The position numbers and the translations under genes were made by a program. A DNA stretch of 27,005 nucleotides, from assembly GCF_001949145.1 (NCBI RefSeq), contig NW_019091823.1:10209-37213 (forward strand), written 5' to 3'. Under the pieces are notes generated by a model that saw only the letters and a list, made by a program, of their open reading frames with translations, had not been told where the DNA came from and searched no databases. Each line of letters opens with the position of its first letter. Positions within the stretch are counted from its first letter, which is position 1. Of the stretch, positions 10,237 to 20,243 are shown in pieces. This DNA is from Acanthaster planci (taxonomy: Eukaryota; Echinodermata; Asteroidea; Valvatida; Acanthasteridae).

Positions 10237-11514
10237 GTTAAGTCCGACTTGATGGATAAGCCCATTGGACCCGTCGATGGTATATGTAGTTATTCGTAAT
10301 TCCATATGAACGACATGATCTTGCATAATGTATACGGAATTTCCATTAATATAAGTAGTCAGACTTGTGGGCTCATGTGGGTTCATTAAAGTGCAGGTAT
10401 GAAGGACGTAATAACAACTACGGCGATGTGGATGGCTGCTACCACTTTTGCTAGATGAGCCCATTCGCTGTGGCAGGTTCTTCAAGTCGGGATTTGTGGA
10501 CACGAGAAGGCGCGAAGCAAGTAACGGCGCGCGATCTCGATATGTGTCCAATGCAATAGCGAAGACGTCATAGAAATCCCGACTTCAGTCAAAACTAGTC
10601 GATGCCCGGGTGACGTTATCATATGATATAGATAAAGTGTGCATATTTACTGACAACCCATCTTCCATCATTATCCGAGTTACACTTTGACAATTTGAAT
10701 TTGCAAGTATTTCTGGAAAGGATAGCTGCAATGAAACCCTCAAAATGCACCTTTTTGTCTCAATTACCCTTATTTCCAACTTCTGTTTCAATATTTTCAA
10801 AGGGTGTTTCATTTCCATTTTTGCTTCCATGCTAACGAGTGTATCCATCATGAGCACAACTGTGACGCTGTCCCGGGTAGAAAGCCTTATTGTAACATTG
10901 GACACTACAAAAAAGTAAGTGATGAGAAAATGCAAGTATTATTACGAAGAAGCTCACTGATGTATTCACATCAACATTTCACACAACTAAAAATACGACA
11001 ACTTAAAGTCTTCAATGTTGAAAATGAATTTATGACAAGAAAAGTGTTTCTTCAATCAAATCTTTATAGAGATGAAATTTGCTGTGACAAGTTCTCTTCA
11101 CAGGGCAATGTATCAGAAGAGCTACGTACCAAACATCAGATCCACCACACAACACAACATGTTATTTAACAGAACGAGTGGATTCCTGATTCAGTTGTCA
11201 TTTCATGCTAGTCTAGGAAACGAGAGAACCCCCAAGAAAAGGTAAAGATAGCAGGTCCTTCACGCAATACTAGGAAAGAGTTCGGACATGCAGACAGATG
11301 AATTGACGTGGTTCGGGGACTTGCCCATTATTATGCGCGGTCATTTAAAAATAGTAAAGAGAAGCTGTAAGGGAGAAAATTTAATGTTGACGAAAATTGT
11401 TTGTGTGTATGACTGTTTTTTGCTACATGATACACTACGGTAGCAATTTAATCACTCAGTCTTCACACAGCAACATTAATGATTTTGTTATCTCCTTATT
11501 ATGGAGAGTGAAGA
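10237..11514. other. Stretch with weak minus-strand ORFs
   Basis: Two minus-strand frames (10210-10551 and 10585-10935) fill the left part; the first runs into the MITE end and is probably fortuitous, the second is listed separately. Nothing is recognised at 10936-11514. Confidence 0.35.
10585..10904 (-). CDS. Possible exon, unknown protein (minus strand)
   Basis: On the minus strand a good 3' splice signal (tcacttacttttttgtag, AG at 10906-10905) is followed by about 106 open codons ending at a stop at 10585-10587. The product would begin SNVTIRLSTRDSVTV and includes two NVT glycosylation sequons. No domain is recognised. The plus strand over the same bases is also open (10804-11169), with a fine-looking donor (aaaaaagtaagt at about 10910-10921) and Cys spacing faintly like an LDL-receptor class A repeat. 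The two readings compete, and either or both may be chance. Confidence 0.18.
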
Positions 11515-11597
11515 GGTGTCTCTGAAATGGCCGAGCGGTTAAGCTCGCGGTTATCAGATCGTTAGACCGTGGGTTCGAATCCCAGAGGTGGCTTTTT
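11515..11597 (+). tRNA. tRNA-like Pol III sequence, probable pseudogene or SINE head
   Basis: An A-box (tggccgagcggttaag, 11528-11543) and a perfect B-box (gggttcgaatccc, 11571-11583) are correctly ordered and about 43 bp apart, and a T5 terminator follows at 11593-11597. A GAGC/GCTC D-like hairpin and a cggtt/gaccg anticodon-like stem can be drawn. However, the anticodon loop would be 12 nt instead of 7, the variable loop is absent, and no proper 7-bp acceptor stem forms (only ctctg/cagag plus wobbles). I therefore do not assign an amino acid. It may be a decayed Ser/Leu-type tRNA or the promoter head of a tRNA-derived SINE. Confidence 0.4.
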
Positions 11598-11664
11598 ATT
11601 TTCCCAACGCTTGCTGTCAGTCAATAACTATAAGAGACTCTAATTCACCCCGTCAAATACCAAC

Positions 11665-12000
11665 AGTACCTTAGCCTACTGGATAAGCTCTTCTGCTGGG
11701 ACTGTCCGCGAAGTCCAGGTGAGCACCTAAGTATAGGTTCGAGACGTTATGGCCCACTCGGCGGCCAGGGCTTAGGGGCTTGTCTCGTTACCTCCCTTCA
11801 TGGTCGCTCGAACCCTTTTGGGGGTTAAATGGATGGGCAGGGAGGAAGTGTGGTGGGCCGGGAACCCCGAGATCCCAGAAGAGTCCTATATGGAAGCCGG
11901 TAACTGAGATTTGTAGCGAATTTCAGGAGTCCGTGCGCCTGAATGCTTGGTCAACACCACATAACTTTTGGATTTTTTCCTAACCACATTTTTTTTTTTC
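11665..12000 (+). repeat. Possible tRNA-derived SINE (second Pol III-like head)
   Basis: About 75 bp after the first tRNA-like unit lies another A-box match (tagcctactgg, 11672-11682) and a weaker B-box (ggttcgagacg, 11736-11746), 64 bp apart. A perfect GGACT/AGTCC stem (11699-11703 with 11712-11716) lies between them. A G-rich body follows and ends at a run of 11 T (11989-11999). The layout fits a SINE with a Pol III promoter, but the tail is T rather than A or a microsatellite, and no second copy exists in the window to define its ends. Confidence 0.3.
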
Positions 12001-12635
12001 ATGTCCCTGGGCCCAGAACCCACAAGGCAATTTTTTTACGTTTGAAAACAGTGAGCTACAGGATTGATGCTGATTTTTTTATTCATAATCTTAATTTCCT
12101 AAATTTTTGTCAATGAAACCGATTCTCAAAGTGCAAAAGCTGCGAGGTGTAGGCCCCCCCTATAGTGATTGAAGGTTTAATATTGACGATTCAACAGTAC
12201 GGTAACCGACACAATCGGGCGACACTAAGCTCCCTATTTTATGGATGGAAATACACTTGCACTTGTCATAACAACACATTTCGTTCGCTTTCAACTGCCG
12301 AATAACTGGATGTTTTGAAAGAGAAATTCTCACAAAAGATACGTTCCGTATCTTCTGGTGTCACCCCCGTTACAACAAAATCCCACGGTAATCCACGTTA
12401 CATTTAATTTGGATATGACTGAAACTTAATGTTGTCATTTTAGTTAATCCGTGCCTCATTGGCCATAGATTTAATGTCGGAATTCGGAGTTACAAAAATA
12501 ACACGGCAAAAAGTCGCCATTACATAGTCAAGTATGTCCCTTTTCGAACTCACATATATTGCCACGAACCTCTCAGTTCTCAAACATTTCTAAAAATCAA
12601 ATACAAGAACTGACGATTCAGTATTTAGCTAGTGG
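12001..12635. other. Unassigned non-coding stretch
   Basis: AT-rich with several T and C runs. No reading frame, repeat partner or RNA motif is recognised. Confidence 0.4.
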
Positions 12636-13819
12636 CTGTTCATTTAAACGGCATGATGGACAGCGTAAGTTGCTTCTGTACCAAAAGGGGCCCTTCACGT
12701 TAACAAAACACATCAATTTGCACAGTTATGGACAAAAATGCCATTGTGCATCGTCTACGATGGACTCCTGCAAAACCTTTCTGACTGTACACGCATAATA
12801 CAAAATGGATATTATCTTGCTTTTGCTTGTATAATTTGCCCGAAATGCATTTTGTCCATACTTAAACAGTCGGCTGTCATTTCAGTTGTCCACAACGCCA
12901 GACAGCACGCCAAAAGGGCACGGTAGACACAATGTTGGGTCTATGCGCGCGGTCTACGCTCCGGTCGGACATGACAACATTGACCGGGGAGTGAGGGTGG
13001 GGACTGGAGAGCGTATGGCTATTGCCAGGTGTCCCAATAATTGTCCAGGGTTATCTGGGTTTTCCTGTTGATGTGTGTTCGGGGGGTCTGATTACTTAGA
13101 ATGTACGAACCATTTTTGGCATTGGCCGATTTGAACTTGACAGGAAATGCGCTGAATTCACCCTCAAAACATTACAAGCATTGGCATGAGTGAATATCTC
13201 CATCCTCGCCCAAGAGAACGAGTAGCACGCACTTAAAACAGGGATCGCACGAGACACACACAAGGCACACAGCCAACGGTGAGCCATAATACTTCATTAA
13301 AGAACTCGAGTCTCTCCCCTTCTTTCTGAAACGGTTTTCATGGATCACCGTTGTATTTCTCGACAAAATGACCGAATAACTAAAAAAACAAAAATTCCAC
13401 GCGATTTTATGGTGTGTTCAGACCCACGTGGACATTCCATGTTTAAAAAACAAATGTATTTTCTACAGATAGCCTGCAAAATGCTATGGTGCATCGTTTA
13501 CGATGCACTCCTACAAAAACACATATTCTGCTTTGAAATCGCACCCCTAAAATGCCTTTAGGTTCTTTTACCCATGGGACTTGCCAACCTGGAATTTGCT
13601 CTGGTTACCCAATCCAAAAAGATATTGATATTCCCTTGTTTTAATTGTACGGTGCAGCCAACCTGCAGCTTCCTATTTTCAAACTGTGTTTTCTTAAAAT
13701 GACGCTACACAACACATCCCCTGAGAGGCATGTACATACACAAATATGAACCAATTCAGACAATCCTGGACAAGTCTCTTTGGGCAGCGGCCCCCCTCTC
13801 AAATGTTGGGTGTCGATGC
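12636..13819 (+). repeat. Long dispersed repeat, copy B
   Basis: Same-orientation partner of 8136-9642, about 4.5 kb downstream and shorter by about 300 bp (the join corresponds to about 13170). Within copy B a related site occurs twice: gtgcatcgtctacgatgg at 12746 and gtgcatcgtttacgatgc at 13489. The string tacgctccggtcggacatgacaacattg (near 12955) has a diverged relative just past the copy's end. This suggests the element itself is built from two old subunits about 0.75-0.87 kb long. Non-coding. Confidence 0.85.
13489..13508. repeat. Perfect 9-bp palindrome in repeat copy B
   Basis: gtgcatcgt (13489-13497) and acgatgcac (13500-13508) are exact complements around a 2-nt centre. A related near-palindrome lies at 12746-12765 in the same copy, and related sites at 8242-8260 and 9322-9349 in copy A. 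Confidence 0.75.
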
Positions 13820-13935
13820 CCGGCCTACGCTCCAGCTCGAGATGACAACATTGAGCGGGGATTGGTAGACCCAGGGAGGGTAACTACACATCTATTGATA
13901 CGTGTCCCAACAATTTTGGCCAGGATTGCAGGACG
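13820..13935 (+). repeat. Partial further unit of the long repeat
   Basis: Strings such as cggcctacgctccagctcgagatgac, attgagcgggg and gtgtcccaacaattttggccaggatt parallel about 12945-13055 of copy B in order and spacing, at much lower identity. It probably represents the start of the next subunit of the same repeat. Confidence 0.55.
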
Positions 13936-15389
13936 TCATCATTCTGATCTTTGGTGTGGACTGGAGATCAAGTCTCTGAGATTACTGCCAAGCTTCCCCC
14001 GTAACATCATCTCGCGTATAAGATATTGTAGGGGTCTGAAGATTCCTCGGTGAAAATAATTACTTTTGATGCGAATATGAACTCTGACCTACCGGTCTCA
14101 GGCACGCGATCAATGCATGGGTATGAGCGTCCCTTGCCGTTTGCAGATTTACGTTATCTTAAAGCCACGCCCTTTTGGCCACAAGTCCCTTACATTGTAT
14201 TACATTTTGGCGGGACCTGAGAAGTTCTCAAGCTTTTTTCAGTGACAGTTCCCATGTTTGATGGTGGGCTGGCAGTCACAGCAACATGGTTCCTTGTGGG
14301 ATAACTTAAGCCCTTTTTCCGTTGGCTTTAGAGTTCATACAATTAGGGCAATCTTTTAGACGTCAGGGTAAGAGAACTTATGATTGTACAGAAACATTTC
14401 TAAGTGTGAATTTAGCACGGACATACTAAATGCAACATTTACTACGGTGTACATGAAAGCCATCACTAAATAATGCTATGTCCTCTGTTTTTCTTTAGTT
14501 TTTTTGTGGGGGGGGTTCTTTTGGTTACAATTTCATTGCTGATTGACACTTGGGAAGAAATCGAAAGGAATCAAGCCACAGTCGCCCCGAGTCCATTTTT
14601 CTGCCTGGTTTTACGCCTCCTGTCCTCCTTAATTGGCGGACGGATCTCCACCCTCCAGACAACTCAGAAGGACCGCACCGCTACAAAATGGCGTCGTAGG
14701 TAGGACGGAGGATATGTTTTAGAGAGGAATATGCTTCAAGTCATCTTGACCACTTGATGTCTACGACCGCTGAGGCTTCAGTTTTCTGGTATCTTCGACA
14801 ATGTGAATAGTCATACATTGTTGTATTGTTAATGTTGATAAGACCCCTGACGACGTTAATAAATTGGCAACTTTTAGTACATTACGCCATTACGTTAAGT
14901 CTTGACCCATGTGAATGAGTTGTCCAAAAGTAAAAGTTGGTGATTTACACTTGTCATATGTAGTTTGAAGACACGTGTATTGTGTTAACTTCGTGATATT
15001 AGGCCTACCACCAGTAGCTTTAATTTTTGTATAAGTGAAGCGCTTGATGAAGGATCAGTGTTGGCCACTTTGCATAATTTTGCTTGACACCCTTTATTGG
15101 TGTGTTTTTAATTCATGTTTGGCTGTTGTAAATTGTAAACAAGAGTTTGTTCTCTTTTGTATTTAAAATACTGCCTATCCATGGTGATTTTTTAAACACT
15201 TGTAAAGTCAATCTGTTTTTCCTGAGCAGTGACTGCTTTGTCACTTTGATGCAATTTGTGCATTTATGCCTGCTTGAGTTTTCATTTTCCATGAACATGT
15301 GTCTTAGACACATATTACATATATGTGTTCAAGCAGCTATTTCTTGTAAATCATAGGTTAAATGTTTTGTGAAGTTTTGACTGGTGCCA
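13936..15389. other. Unassigned non-coding stretch
   Basis: An open frame at 14473-14703 begins with a hydrophobic run after a T-rich tract, but it has no recognisable domain and is probably chance. A possible polyadenylation hexamer (aataaa) occurs near 14860. I looked here for a 5' LTR matching the sequence after 20253 and found none. Confidence 0.35.
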
Positions 15390-16230
15390 CTATAATTATG
15401 GCTATGCTTGAAGAAGCTACAGACTTGCCCTTCGGGATGAAATGCTATAGTTCCAACACTAGTCAGCGCTTTTGAACGTGCTACTTTTCTTGAGCCCCAC
15501 GAAGGGACTTTGTCTTGTAATTCCGAAGTGGATTTTGATGATCTTGTTCGGGATATTGTAGGCATAGTAGCCAATGGTAATACGCTGTTAGTTGAACGTG
15601 CAAGCTCTTTATTGGAGCAAGATATAGCAACCTGTACCCCCCCCCGTAGAGAGATAATTGTGTCGAAAGCGTGTCCGACAGGAGAGAGAATTTTGAAGAG
15701 TCATTTATTGATACTGCAGTGTCTTGTGGTGATTTAGAGGGAGTTGTAATGTAACTCTTTACCCTCAGCTCCTAACAGGGAAGGACAATTTTTTGATTGT
15801 TTCCGCAGACCCGCAATTTGTTGCACTCAAAAAGAGAGTGTATTGAAGATCCTCGTTTTGATGACACTCCCAATAATGGATGTGCAGATAACGTGCTTGT
15901 CGAAAGCTTCAGTGAGCTGCACGACACATTGAACTGCAGTGATACATACTATTCCACCCAGCCCCCCTCCCTCTCCCATTTTAGTGCAGAGAGGCTCGGC
16001 TGTTATGATACATCATTTACCCCTTTCCATTCCTCTTTTGCCCGTGTCAACCCGTCATGGTTTGTTTCTCATCATGCATTCCTTGTGTCTGTACCCCTTC
16101 TCTCAACTTGTCGCCATGTTTACTTTCCTCTTTCTTTTTGTTTTGTAGTACGTTTATTGACCATATTTGTATCATTGCTGCATTCTATTTGCAAATGTTT
16201 GTTCGATGCTTTTTCCCGTTCTTGATATTG
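15390..16230 (+). pseudogene. Possible decayed coding segment, origin unknown
   Basis: Several neighbouring stretches look coding although they are in different frames: EEATDLPFGMKCYSS near 15408, then FERATFLEPHEGTLSCNS and VDFDDLVRDIVGIVANG (about 15470-15585), then NFEESFIDTAVSCGDLEG (about 15690-15740). A 142-codon frame follows at 15797-16225, rich in D/E at first and hydrophobic later. A textbook acceptor-like string (ttttttgattgtttccgcag) lies at 15789-15808. The T-rich part after 15960, with an aataaa near 16462, could be a 3' UTR. It may be the end of a host gene or lost gag-like sequence of the adjacent gypsy element. No domain was recognised. Confidence 0.25.
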
Positions 16231-16713
16231 TCTCGTGTATTCCATCTTTACTTTTCCGTATTTTTGTTTGTCTTTAGTAGTGTTCCGTTTAATTTCGTGT
16301 ATTTTGGTCGATTAGTATACGTGGTTTGGCTTTGTTTTGTAATTAGGAACATCCTTACCCACTTCAGCGTTGATGTATTTCTATATTTCTTTGAAAAATG
16401 ATGTATTAGAAAATTATTTCAATCTTACGATTTGCACTTGTCCACTGTTTGTAGTTTTTGAAATAAATGTAATGTACACAGAGGTATTTCCATTACGTTG
16501 TTTGTTATTTTTTCTTAATTAAATAATTATGCCTGCATTAAATGTTGATCAGATCAACTAAAACACAACATTTGGGCAAAAACTTAAATATTGTGTTCCT
16601 CAAAACAGCCGGCGGGGACAGTACATTTGAAATTGACTTCAGTATGTTACGTCGTAACTACAGGCACTGGCATTGCGCGCTCGCGTTTTCAAGTTAGAAA
16701 CTGACCCTCCTTT
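16231..16713. other. T-rich stretch, possible 3' UTR
   Basis: Very T-rich to about 16400, with gaaataaatg at about 16459-16468 as a possible polyadenylation signal. Beyond it nothing is recognised until the hAT-like end at 16714. Confidence 0.35.
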
Positions 16714-16737
16714 CTGAAAATCCTTGATCCACCCCTG
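16714..16737 (-). mobile_element. hAT-like transposon terminal sequence
   Basis: The string ctgaaaatccttgatccacccctg ends in cccctg; read on the other strand it starts caggggtggatc...ggatttt, which resembles the CAGGGGCGGATCCAGGATTTT termini seen in many animal hAT elements. It stops 2 bp before gypsy homology begins. The opposite end was not found with confidence; a weak candidate is cagggaaggacaatttt at 15776. Confidence 0.4.
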
Positions 16738-16739
16738 GT

Positions 16740-17150
16740 AAGGACCCTCTACTTCGTGGGAAGTCCAATGAGGCCGATGGCAACCGTGTTTCTTTTTCGA
16801 AGGTGGTGGATGACCTCAACAAAGTTGATGAAATCTACAGAGATTTCGTTTGCCGTGGTGATGTGTCCTGTGGGTTTTTATGAAGCCTACAGCCCAGTTG
16901 TTATCCTAAGGGATACAGGGACGTCAGAGTCACTGATGCTGAGGGATGTGTTGTCACTGTCTCCAGAATGTTTGCTGAATGCAAAAATGTTGATTCAAAG
17001 TATTGGGGGTAATTTTATGCATAGGGTGAATCTGAAATTTGACTTGTCCACTGGCACTGTGGTTGTTGGAGTTGTTCCTAGTCTGGTGTTGAGTTTTTTC
17101 TAGGAAACGACGAGGCTGGAGGTGAAGTTTCGGCATACCCTATTGTCTGT
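16740..17150 (+). pseudogene. Gypsy end of gag and aspartic protease
   Basis: The left part reads KVVDDLNKVDEIYRDFVC (about 16800-16855), a linker as found before gypsy proteases. After a frame change near 16865 the protease follows: VVILRDTGTSESLMLRDVL, with catalytic D-T-G (Asp codon 16912-16914) in the RDTG context usual for this group; SIGG and HRVNLKFDLSTG further on; and, after a second frame change near 17096, FLGNDEAGGEV (the LLGNDLAG block). The protease would act as a dimer to cut the polyprotein. The DTG triad is preserved although the frame is broken twice, so no full protein could be made. Confidence 0.8.
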
Positions 17151-18570
17151 GGTGATCCTGTGGAGAAGCCAGAAATTCCGTCCCAGGAGGAGAAGTTTCC
17201 AGAAACTTTTCCCGAGTGTGCAGTGACGAGATTTCAGATGAAACGGGTGGAAAAAGAAGTTGCAGAGTCAGTGTCGATAGAGGAGGACTCTGGTGTTTGG
17301 CTGGCTGAAACTTTCTTCACCAATTTGGAAGAGTTGAGGGAGTGTCTCAAGATGATAAATTTAGTCGATCCTCACTCACTGCGAAGCAGAAAGCGGACCC
17401 AGATTTGAGGTGGCTAACCAAGACAGCGTATTTTGAGGAAGAAGCCAAGGAGGTTCCGGAATGCTACTACGTCAAGTCCTGCGTGTTAATGAGGAAATGG
17501 AGACCTGCCCAAAGACCAACTGGTGAAGAAAGGAGCATTGTCCATCAAATTGTTGTTCCTCCTCGTTACCGTGATGAGATCTTGAGGATTACTCACGAGA
17601 TTCTGGTGGCAGGTCATCTTGGCATCAGGAAGTCTCAAGCTGGAGCCAATTAAGGCGCATTTTTATTGGCCAACGCTTCATCAAGATGTGGTGAATTTCA
17701 TCAAGACGTGTCATTCATGTCAGGTGGTGGGGAAGCCTCAACCACCAAATCAAGCCTGCACAACCAATTATACCGATTCATTTATTTCATGAGCCATTTT
17801 CGAGAGTCCTAGTGGATTGTGTTGGTCCTCTGTCACGGACAAAGTCCGGGCATCCGTTTTTGTTGACCATAATGGATTTGTCAACTAGGTTTCCTGAGGC
17901 CATTCCAATAAAAATTACAGCCAAGGTTGCTGTCGAGGCTGTTATTCAATTTTTCTCAGGATATGGCTTACCGAAAGGAGTGCAGTCCGATCAGGGGTCA
18001 AACTTCACGTTGGGTGTATTTCAGCAAGTCCTGCGTGAGTTGGGAATCAAGCAGGTGAAATCATCTGCATACCACCCGCAGTCTCAAGGAGCTTTACAGA
18101 GATATCACCAAATGCTCAAGAAGCTGATTAGAGCTTACTGCCAGGATTTTCCAGAAGATTGGGACAAAGGCATCCCGTTTTTGTTGTTTGCAACTAGGGA
18201 CTCACCGTTTGAGTTGGTGTACAGCCACGAAGTAAGGGGGCCTTAAAAACTCATCAACGAGGGGTTTCTGGCTGAGGACGACGAGACCAACCTGCTGGAC
18301 TGTGTTTCTAACATCTCAAGGCATCTCAGCAGGCAAAGACTAAAGCCGACAAGAAGTCCAAAGTCTGCGTCTTCAGACCTGGCTAAAATTTGCTACTGCT
18401 GTTGCCTCAGCCTGGAAAGCCACTTAAAGCAAAATTCAGTGGGCCCTACTGTGTAAAAAAGAAACTTAACGATGTCAATGATCTCATCTGTACCCCAGAT
18501 CGAAGAAAAAGCCAGGTAGTTTGTCAGGTGAATATGCTCAAGAAATATTATGAGCGTGATATCTCTGGAC
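17151..18570 (+). pseudogene. Gypsy integrase, placed upstream of RT
   Basis: After a charged linker (17160-17350) the integrase N-terminal zinc-binding domain appears: THEILVAGHLGIRKS (about 17590-17640, the two His) and, in another frame, HFYWPTLHQDVVNFIKTCHSCQ (17658-17723, split by me into HFYWP and CHSC, the two Cys). The RNase H-fold core runs 17812-18243: VDCVGPL (Asp at 17815), QSDQGSNFT (Asp at 17989), SAYHPQSQGALQRYHQ. The expected catalytic Glu, 35 residues after the second Asp, is Gln here (CAG, 18097-18099). A GPY/F module follows (FSGPYCVKKK...VNMLKKYY, about 18435-18550). At least four frame changes and a stop at 18244-18246 break it. Integrase would insert the cDNA into host DNA; this copy cannot. 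Confidence 0.85.
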
Positions 18571-18639
18571 AACCCGTGGGGATAGCTGTTGATGAGTCCG
18601 ACAGTGACAATTCTAATTATGAAGACCATGAGACAAAAA

Positions 18640-19590
18640 AGTTTGAGCTATACTTTCTGGCTGTGCAGCTTTCAAATTCAGAAATTCTTGCCACCTTAGA
18701 CGAAGCCCTTGACCATTTGAATGATGACCAGTTGAGAGATTTGATAAGCCTGCTTCAAAGGTTCAGACAAGTCTGTTTGGATAAAGTTGGCCACACATCA
18801 AAGGAAGTTCCTGATGTTGATTTGGGGGACGGAAGACCTATAAATCAGGCACCGTATAGACTTAACCCTGACAAATTATCCAAGGTTCGATAAGAAATTA
18901 AGTTCATGTTGTAGCATGACATTACAGAACTTAGTCAGGGCTTATAGAGTTCTCCTGTTGTCATGGTGCCGAAGCCCGTCGGTACACCAAGGTTCTGCAT
19001 TGACAATGGAAAGGTCGATGCAGTAATTAAGACTGATTCCCATTCCTAGGCTGGAAGACTGCATCGATAGAGTGGGACATTCTGCGATTGTCAGTAAAAT
19101 AAACTTGTTAAAAGGCTATTATCGAGTGCCCTTGACTGACAGAGCCAAAGAAATTTCCGCATAAGTTGTGACACCGGAGGGTCTGTACCAATACAAAAAA
19201 ATGCCCTTTGGGATGAACAGTGCCGCAGCTACATTTCAGAGGATGGTGAGTCAAATTATTGCCCGGCCAGAGAATTGTGTTGTCTACTTTGACGACATTT
19301 TGGTGTATAGCAATAGCTGAGAAGACCATATGAAACACTTGAGTGCACTGTTTGAGAAACTTTCTGAAGCAAACCTAGTGATCAATCTCAAAATGAGTGA
19401 GTTTGCTAAAGCAACAGTGTCCTACTTCGGTCATGTGGTCGGTCAGGGTCACGTGCAACCCCGAGTAGCAAAGATTCAGGCATTTCAAGAGTTTCCCGTA
19501 CCCACAGGGAAAAGAGAACTGATGAGATTCCTGGGTATGAGTGGATTTTAAAGAAAGTTTGTTCAAAACTTCAGTACTATAGCTACTCCT
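18640..19590 (+). pseudogene. Gypsy reverse transcriptase, downstream of integrase
   Basis: It starts in the same open frame (18390-18893) that carries the integrase GPY/F module: DLGDGRPINQAPYRLNPDK (about 18820-18880) is the usual lead-in to gypsy RT. Then come VVMVPKPVGTPRFCIDN, LLKGYYRVPLTDRAKE, YQYKKMPFGMNSAAATFQRM, YFDDILVYS (catalytic YxDD at 19285-19296), and FGHVVGQGHVQP with FLGMSGF. The first catalytic Asp (motif A, normally KIDL) is Asn here (AAC, 19102-19104). In-frame stops occur near 18891, at 19162-19164, 19318-19320 and 19549-19551, and a frame change lies near 19050. This dead enzyme would have copied the RNA genome into DNA. Confidence 0.9.
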
Positions 19591-20095
19591 ATGACTAAAC
19601 TCTTGCAGAAAAATGTGAAGTTTTTTTGGTTTCAGTCATGCCAAAATGCATTTGAGAAATTGAAAGCAATCTTAACAAACAAACCAGTTCTGGCTGTGCC
19701 GAAGTTTGACAAGGCATTCAAAATAAACAATTACGCCAGTGATGTTGGTGTCGGTGCAGTTTTGCTCCAAGGTGATGAATCAGGCATTGAGAGACCGATC
19801 CGTTACCTCTCGAAGAAGTTGAATAAACACCAAGCAAAATATTCCACCATCGAAAAAGCAGGAATTATTGATTCTTGCTTTGCAATACTTTCAAGTGCAC
19901 ATTACAAATAGTGCTGGAGATCGAGAAACGTTAATTTATGCTAATCACAGCCCCTCGTGTGTTTGGAGAAGTTTAAGAACTAAGGGTTATTTCGGTGGAA
20001 GTTTGATTGTGCATCCTTATCCACTCAAGTTTATCCACATTGCCGGGAAGGAGCAATGTTATTGCCAGTATTCTGTCCAAAGTTTAGATCCTTGA
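19591..20095 (+). pseudogene. Gypsy RNase H, C-terminal end of pol
   Basis: A connection segment (FEKLKAILTNKPVLAVPKFD) leads into the RNase H fold: ASDVGVGAVLLQGDESG, then RPIRYLSKKLNKHQAKYSTI. A frame change near 19912 leads to PYPLKFIHIAGKEQC, the end block. The first catalytic Asp, normally in vDASxxGxGAVL, is Tyr (TAC, 19732-19734), so the active site is lost as well as the frame. The pol homology ends at about 20094 with no integrase after it, which supports the altered domain order. Some 150 bp of non-coding sequence separates it from the polypurine tract. Confidence 0.85.
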
Positions 20096-20243
20096 AATTA
20101 ATTACAGTGACATTTATTTCTTTGTGTAACAACTAAGAGTTTTAATTTGACTTACATTTGCTAACTTGCAAAAAGTACGTGATCGTAATTAAGTTTGAGG
20201 TTTGATGATAGGTTTATGTTAGAACCTCTTTTTCTTTCCTTAT

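Noticed and set aside
10210-10551. 113-codon minus-strand open frame
   Set aside because: It runs into the terminal repeat of MITE copy A and has no recognisable domain.
15939-16401. Overlapping hydrophobic frames as membrane proteins
   Set aside because: They come from a very T-rich tract that gives F/L/V/S-rich peptides in every frame; this is composition, not coding.
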